This document shows, piece by piece, positions 7,278 through 10,325 of a stretch of 10,325 bases of DNA. The notes below the pieces were generated by a model. It was not told the DNA's origin. It made no database searches and saw only the letters and a program-made list of their open reading frames with translations. The stretch's first letter is position 1, and every line of letters begins with the position of its first letter. The DNA is from Longimicrobium sp. (GTDB lineage Bacteria > Gemmatimonadota > Gemmatimonadetes > Longimicrobiales > Longimicrobiaceae). The stretch covers positions 1-10,325 of the forward strand of contig JAUJMI010000011.1 in NCBI GenBank assembly GCA_030446945.1. Direction: 5' to 3'. The translations under genes were made by a program, and so were the position numbers.

Positions 7278-8000
7278 TCAGCGCCCCGCGATCAGTCCCG
7301 CCACCGCGGCCAGGGCTAAGAAGACCCCAAAGATCACTCCCGCGGCGGCCGCCATGGAGACCCTGCCGCGGTTCACGGCGGCCACGCCCAGAGCCACCAC
7401 CGCGAGCCACCAGATGTTGAAGACGGCAAGCGCCTGCAGCAGCGAGCGCACCACCCCCGCGGGAAGCTCCGGCGCCAGCAGGGCGGCGGAGAGCTGCGTC
7501 CTCAGGTCGCCGGTCACGATCCAGATCGGGAGCGTCACCGCCACCCCCAGCGCGCTGATCAGCGCCGCGTGCGAGACGACGCCGCGGTACTGCGCAAAGG
7601 TCGCCTCGCCGCCCATCATCATCCCGAACACCAGCTTCAGCAGCCCGGCCATGACCAGGGCGGTCACAAAGGCGCCGACGAACGCGCCGATCGGCGCCGA
7701 GATGCGGCTGAAGCGCGCCATCGTCTCGGGGCTCATCGCCTCGCGGGCCCTGGGGTCCGTGATCTCGTTCAGCGCCTCGCGCGAGGAGGCCAGCCAAACC
7801 TCTCCGGGGACCAGGATCATCGCGACGGTGGTGACCACCGCCGCCACCATCAGCACGTCGAGCCAGGGCGGCGTGGGTCCGAGGCGCGAGAACAGCTCCC
7901 CCGGGGAGACAAAGGTGTCCAGGATGCGGCGCCCGAGCGAGCCGGGGCCCGCGGTTTCCGCCACGGAATGGACGGGTGCGTGGGCTTCGTTGGAAGACAT
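7278..8000 (-). CDS. Yip1-family integral membrane protein
   Basis: Membrane protein of 240 residues with about five helices, near 46-64, 102-125, 142-162, 189-210 and 217-237. The segment FVSPGELFSRLGPTPPW (residues 30-46) before the first helix is the typical entry to bacterial Yip1/YIP1-domain proteins, and the GGEATFAQYRGVVSHAALI stretch before the third helix fits the same family. Bacterial members have no settled biochemical role. The frame is also open from a GTG at 8042, but a plausible promoter overlaps the sequence just upstream, with a predicted mRNA start near 8036. The ATG at 8000 (MSSNEAHAP) is therefore preferred, although no clear ribosome binding site precedes it. The first 20 residues are polar and likely cytoplasmic. 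The gene is read in the same direction as the efflux operon and may partly cotranscribe with it, as no terminator lies between. Confidence 0.8.
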   Translation of the reverse strand: MSSNEAHAPVHSVAETAGPGSLGRRILDTFVSPGELFSRLGPTPPWLDVLMVAAVVTTVAMILVPGEVWLASSREALNEITDPRAREAMSPETMARFSRISAPIGAFVGAFVTALVMAGLLKLVFGMMMGGEATFAQYRGVVSHAALISALGVAVTLPIWIVTGDLRTQLSAALLAPELPAGVVRSLLQALAVFNIWWLAVVALGVAAVNRGRVSMAAAAGVIFGVFLALAAVAGLIAGR

Positions 8001-8042
8001 GGGTCTTTGGAGAGGTGTAGGGGCCGTGCGGAGGGAAGCCAC

Positions 8043-8071
8043 AATCTAGCGCCGATGCGCGCCGGACGAAA
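8043..8071 (-). promoter_or_regulatory. Candidate promoter of the Yip1-family gene
   Basis: Minus-strand TTTCGT (8071-8066) and TAGATT (8048-8043) are 17 bases apart. The -10 box is a fair match, the -35 box a weak one. Predicted start near 8036 gives a leader of about 36 bases to the ATG at 8000 and argues against the alternative GTG start at 8042. Confidence 0.4.
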
Positions 8072-8139
8072 TTCCCTCGGCGTCCGGTACGTGCGCAGGC
8101 AACCCAATTGTTTCACGCGGGGGCGCGGAGACGCGGAAA

Positions 8140-8215
8140 ACTTCAACTGCATGGCTCACACAGAGAGACAGAGGCACGGAGAAAGAGTTCTTCTCTGTGC
8201 CTCTGCGTGCGTTGC
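8140..8215. repeat. Intergenic hairpin repeat (GAGGCAC type) after the secreted-protein gene
   Basis: Bases 8169-8183 and 8191-8205 form a 15-bp stem with one G-T wobble and a 7-base loop: the arms are GAGGCACGGAGAA and TTCTCTGTGCCTC plus two further pairs. The left side is a purine-rich run of CAGAG/GAGACAG units. Read on the minus strand, it begins about 45 bases after the stop codon at 8250, so it may act as a terminator or mRNA-end stem, though no T tract follows. From memory, such CACAGAGGCAC hairpins occur in many copies in several GC-rich genomes. The rest of 8072-8249 shows no gene. Confidence 0.55.
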
Positions 8216-8249
8216 GGCGGCTCTTCTTTATTGAAGGAGGCGCAGTGGT

Positions 8250-8957
8250 TTACCGCGGGATCTCGGTGCGGACGGCCCGGTAGCCGCGGTCGGGGATCTC
8301 GACGCGGATGACGCGGTTGAGGGCGTCGACCCAGACGTGCTGGACGCCGGCGCCGGCCGGCTGCACCACGAGGTGGTAGAGGCTCACCTGCGTGCCATTG
8401 ATGTCCACGCGCTCCTCACCGCGCGAGGTGACGGTGGCCATCACCTGCCGGTTCTCGCGCGGGACGATGATGGGGACGCGTCCGGAGCGGAGCCGCTGCG
8501 CCAGAAAGAAGTAGTGGTGCGCCACCCCCTCGTCCAGCACCAGCGCGCCCGTGCTGGCGGCGTACTCGCGGAGCTGCTCGCCCGCCGCGGTCACGATGCG
8601 GGCGCTGAAGCGGCCTCCGCCCACGTTCCCCACGATCTTGCGCGGCGAGTCGCCGCCGACGTCCACCTGGTACGAGGCGGGGTCGGCCGAGAGCCCGCGC
8701 GCGCGGAGGCGGGGGGTCAGCTCCAGCGTTCCCGACTCCAGGCGCAGGGCGACGCGGCCGTTGGCGGTGAACTCGGAGGTTTCGCCGCTGCCGATCTGGC
8801 GGATGGTGAACTCCTCCGTCCCCACCTCGCGATCGTCCACGTACACGCGCAAGGTACCCAGGTACGACGCGCCGGACTGGGCCCCGGCGGACACCGGCGC
8901 CACCGCCGCGAGTGCCGCGAGCGCGATCCGGACGAGCTTCGTACGCTTTCTGGTCAT
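8250..8957 (-). CDS. Secreted beta-rich protein of unknown function
   Basis: Product of 235 residues that I cannot assign with certainty. A signal peptide is clear: basic MTRKRTKLVR, a hydrophobic Ala/Leu run at 11-20 and an SAGAQ cut site near 26. The mature part alternates short polar and hydrophobic stretches typical of beta strands, starting YLGTLRVYVDDREVGTEEF and ending HVWVDALNRVIRVEIPD. That pattern resembles the periplasmic DUF3108 and DUF6134-type proteins, which start with a similar D-G/R-x-x-G-x-E-x-F strand and close with a VWVD strand. It has no cysteines and no catalytic motif that I can name. Three ATG codons lie in a row (8963, 8960, 8957); GGGAG at 8968-8964 is spaced best for the last. 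It has no partner close by: a hairpin repeat lies downstream and 456 non-coding bases lie upstream. Confidence 0.78.
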   Translation of the reverse strand: MTRKRTKLVRIALAALAAVAPVSAGAQSGASYLGTLRVYVDDREVGTEEFTIRQIGSGETSEFTANGRVALRLESGTLELTPRLRARGLSADPASYQVDVGGDSPRKIVGNVGGGRFSARIVTAAGEQLREYAASTGALVLDEGVAHHYFFLAQRLRSGRVPIIVPRENRQVMATVTSRGEERVDINGTQVSLYHLVVQPAGAGVQHVWVDALNRVIRVEIPDRGYRAVRTEIPR

Positions 8958-8963
8958 CATCAT

Positions 8964-8968
8964 CTCCC
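8964..8968 (-). promoter_or_regulatory. Ribosome binding site deciding among three tandem ATGs
   Basis: GGGAG abuts the first ATG (8963), stands 3 bases from the second and 6 bases from the third (8957). Only the third has normal spacing, so MTRKRTK is taken as the N terminus. The choice changes only two residues. Confidence 0.55.
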
Positions 8969-9095
8969 GGGGACGCCGCGGCGCCCCGTCATGTGAAGTC
9001 CCGCCCGCGGCCCGAGGGCGCGCGGGGGTCCGGAAGCTCGTACCCCGCGGGGGAGTGCGGTGTTTCCCATGCAAGGCGCGGGCTCCCGGGGAGGC

Positions 9096-9119
9096 AGTGC
9101 GTTAGTGCGTGAGTGCGTT
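9096..9119. repeat. Three tandem copies of the 8-mer AGTGCGTK
   Basis: AGTGCGTT, AGTGCGTG and AGTGCGTT follow each other without gaps. The inner 10-mer GCGTTAGTGC (9099-9108) recurs at 7230-7239, over the predicted start of the efflux transcript. From memory, AGTGCG-type microsatellites are scattered between genes in Gemmatimonadota. Confidence 0.6.
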
Positions 9120-9134
9120 GGGGCCGTGGCTGCA

Positions 9135-9326
9135 TGTCATCGTGAGAGAGCCGCCCCCCCGACATCTGCCGCCCCCTCCACACTTCTGCGGCGACCGAAG
9201 GATCTAGCCGGCGAGGCAAGAGGCCCCGCGCAACGGGCAGATCCCTCGGCACCCGCAGTAGATCCTTCGCTCCGCGCCAGAGATTCGCATGGCCGGGGAC
9301 GGTGAAGCGCGTCGCTCAGGACGACA
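9135..9326. repeat. Head-to-head inverted pair of a dispersed repeat
   Basis: Copy 1 spans 9135-9206: it begins TGTCATCGTGAG and ends CGAAGGATCTA. Copy 2 spans 9259-9326 in opposite orientation: it begins TAGATCCTTCG, an exact 11-base complement of the end of copy 1, and ends CTCAGGACGACA, a 10 of 12 complement of the start of copy 1. A partial third start, AGATCCCTCGG, lies at 9239-9249. The interiors differ. The ends match a motif pair (TGTCATCCTGAG with GAAGGATCT) that I remember as common between genes in many bacteria. No transposase is present. Confidence 0.6.
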
Positions 9327-9360
9327 TACGGCGGGCGACGCTTGATGCCCTGCCTGCGGT

Positions 9361-9407
9361 CCCCTGTCCCCTGTCCCCTTCCGCCCGTTCCCATTCCCCA
9401 TTCCCCC
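9361..9407. repeat. Heptamer repeats with G-quadruplex potential on the minus strand
   Basis: CCCCTGT occurs twice and then CCCC (9361-9378). After a short spacer, runs of C are separated by GTT, ATT and ATT (9384-9407). Read on the minus strand, the second block has four runs of at least three G with 3-base loops, fitting the simple G-quadruplex rule; the first adds three GGGG runs with ACA loops. The block begins 13 bases past the creatininase-like stop codon. Confidence 0.65.
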
Positions 9408-9419
9408 ACCAACGCCCCC

Positions 9420-10166
9420 TCACTCCTCCTCGTCCCTCGGCGGCGCGATGAAGACCTTGTGACGTATCTTCTGAAGGATATGTTCGTACATGCGCCGCCC
9501 TTTCTCCGCCGTGGCCCGCGTGGGCTCGCCCACGGAGCCGGGGCAGCCGGCGGGGAGGCGCTTCAGCTGGCCGCGGGTGAAGCGGCGGAACTCGTCCACA
9601 TCCATGCGGAAGTCCTTCGCGTCCTCCATCCGCACCCGCTCGGGGTGCAGGTGGAGGAGGATGGAGGTCAGCGCTTCGCCCCCGTGCTCGGGCCCCCCCG
9701 ACCCCTCCACGAATTGAGACAGGTCCACAGAGAGCGCGTCCACCACACGGACCCGCGCGTGAGGAGCCCGGATGGTGGCGATGGCCTCCACGTGCGGGTC
9801 GTGCGGCGAGGCGGTGATCGCGATGAACTCGTTGAAGCCGTGCGCCGCCCACGCCGCCGCAACCTCGTTGAGCGCGCGGTGCAGCGTCTTGGCGCGCAGC
9901 GCGGCCGTGCCCGCGTAGTCCGCCTCGGCGGGGACGTTGACGCCGAAGGGGAAGACCGGCGCGCGCAGCACGCCGAACTCCCGCGCCAGGTCGTCCGCCA
10001 GCGCCTCCACCACGCGGGTGCCGGCGCCCAGCGGCAGGTGTGGCCCGTACTGGTCGCACACGCCGACGGGAAGGATCAGCCGCCGCTCGGTGGCCACGCG
10101 CGCGGCCACCTCGCTCCAGGGGAGGTCGTGCAGGGCGTAGCACGGGTGATGGGGCTCGGGGGTCAT
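9420..10166 (-). CDS. Creatininase-family protein with altered metal-site residues
   Basis: Protein of 248 residues, the normal family length, likely cytoplasmic. The creatininase fold is recognised from LILPVGVCDQYGPHLPLGAGT (30-50), PVFPFGVNVPAE (70-81), YAGTAALRAKTLHRALNEV (84-102), a GFNEFIAIT strand (110-118) and HGGEALTSILLHLHPERV (161-178). Usual members are metal-dependent amidohydrolases (creatininase, FAPy deformylase types, MftE). Their ligand block E-Q-H-G-P-H-L-P-L-G-T-D reads D-Q-Y-G-P-H-L-P-L-G-A-G here (38-49), and the usual NGHGGN is replaced by TASPHDPH (118-125). Activity is therefore uncertain; D38, H43, H122, H125 and E164 could still bind a metal. The ATG at 10166 is preferred because the upstream extension looks non-coding and overlaps the divergent gene. 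No clear ribosome binding site is seen. Substrate unknown. Confidence 0.82.
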   Translation of the reverse strand: MTPEPHHPCYALHDLPWSEVAARVATERRLILPVGVCDQYGPHLPLGAGTRVVEALADDLAREFGVLRAPVFPFGVNVPAEADYAGTAALRAKTLHRALNEVAAAWAAHGFNEFIAITASPHDPHVEAIATIRAPHARVRVVDALSVDLSQFVEGSGGPEHGGEALTSILLHLHPERVRMEDAKDFRMDVDEFRRFTRGQLKRLPAGCPGSVGEPTRATAEKGRRMYEHILQKIRHKVFIAPPRDEEE

Positions 10167-10325
10167 GCTGCGCTGGGCTGAGAGGGTGCGGCGACCGCAG
10201 GCGCTCGCCTGGGCCGCGGCGTGGGGCGCCACGCTGGCGCTGGCCGCGTGGATCCTCCTGCTGACGCCGGTGTGGCTCGCCGCCGCCGCGGCTGGGGGCA
10301 TTCTCTGGGCCGCGCTGGCCCGCGG
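10165..10325 (+). CDS. Start of a membrane protein gene, truncated by the window end
   Basis: An open frame of 53 codons runs off the right edge without a stop. It begins MLRWAERVRRPQ, a short basic cytoplasmic stretch, and continues into two Ala/Leu/Trp-rich hydrophobic segments (about residues 15-35 and 37-52). Nearly all third codon positions are G or C, as in the other genes here, while the opposite frame reads as an Ala/Ser/Arg/His jumble. An in-frame TGA at 10147 limits the start to the ATG at 10165, or a GTG at 10186. A G-run (GGGGG, 10158-10162) precedes the ATG. Its start codon overlaps that of the creatininase-like gene on the other strand (CATG). The family cannot be told from this fragment. 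Confidence 0.6.
   Translation, partial: MLRWAERVRRPQALAWAAAWGATLALAAWILLLTPVWLAAAAAGGILWAALAR

Larger units (their letters stand above)
8969..9419. other. Gene-free intergenic region with several repeats
   Basis: I find no believable gene on either strand here; the open frames are short, Arg/Pro/Ala-rich and show no family signal. The content is repeats, listed separately: a tandem 8-mer at 9096-9119, an inverted pair at 9135-9326 and G-run heptamers at 9361-9407. The promoter of the secreted-protein gene must lie here, but I see no good -35/-10 pair. A GC-rich imperfect hairpin (GGGGCGCC/GCGTCCCC, about 8968-8986) sits just before the ribosome binding site at 8964-8968. Confidence 0.6.

Noticed and set aside
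8233..8283. Strong plus-strand GAAGGAGG followed by a GTG at 8245
   Set aside because: The frame closes with TAG after about a dozen codons and lies antisense to the end of the secreted-protein gene; it is probably a chance match.
8989..9412. Several short open frames in the intergenic region on both strands
   Set aside because: They run through the repeats, are Arg/Pro/Gly-rich and have no ribosome binding sites or recognisable domains.
10167..10301. Upstream extension of the creatininase-like gene to 293 residues
   Set aside because: The added residues are an Ala/Ser/His/Arg jumble without family similarity, while the plus strand there codes for a clear membrane protein start.

Overview
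The window is GC-rich (about 70 %), with long antisense shadow frames. It reads as an ordinary chromosomal stretch of a Gram-negative bacterium. A TolC-type outer-membrane protein, a periplasmic adaptor, secreted proteins cut at A-x-A/Q sites, and a BshB1-type bacillithiol deacetylase fit Gemmatimonadota. The style of the intergenic repeats reminds me of Longimicrobium relatives, but that is from memory and not tested.

Layout: all complete genes lie on the minus strand, so they are transcribed from right to left. At the right edge a creatininase-family gene (9420-10166) has a start codon that interlocks with that of a divergent, truncated membrane-protein gene on the plus strand (10165 to the window end). 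A 456-base non-coding stretch (8964-9419) follows. It holds a tandem 8-mer, a head-to-head inverted repeat and G-run heptamer repeats. Next come a secreted protein of unknown function (8250-8957), a hairpin repeat, and a Yip1-family membrane protein (7278-8000) with its own plausible promoter.

The core is a five-gene tripartite ABC efflux operon (1017-7099), in transcription order: TolC-like outer-membrane channel, MacA/HlyD-like adaptor, MacB/LolD-class ATPase, and two different MacB/FtsX-type permeases. The cistrons overlap by 4 bases or are 4-38 bases apart. A near-consensus sigma70 promoter (7244-7272) sits just behind the Yip1 stop codon and should make a leader of about 138 nt with several hairpins. 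The adaptor and channel would connect the ATPase-permease pair to the outside; the substrate cannot be told from sequence.

A perfect 12-bp hairpin (952-983) separates the operon from bshB1 (119-859), whose product makes the cysteine acceptor GlcN-malate in bacillithiol synthesis. Another hairpin-rich repeat fills 1-110.

No CRISPR array, prophage, insertion sequence, tRNA or rRNA was seen, and nothing looks like a clearly new multi-gene system. The best leads are the creatininase homologue that lacks the usual metal-ligand pattern, the structured leader of the efflux operon, the heteromeric permease pair, and the density of several intergenic repeat families.
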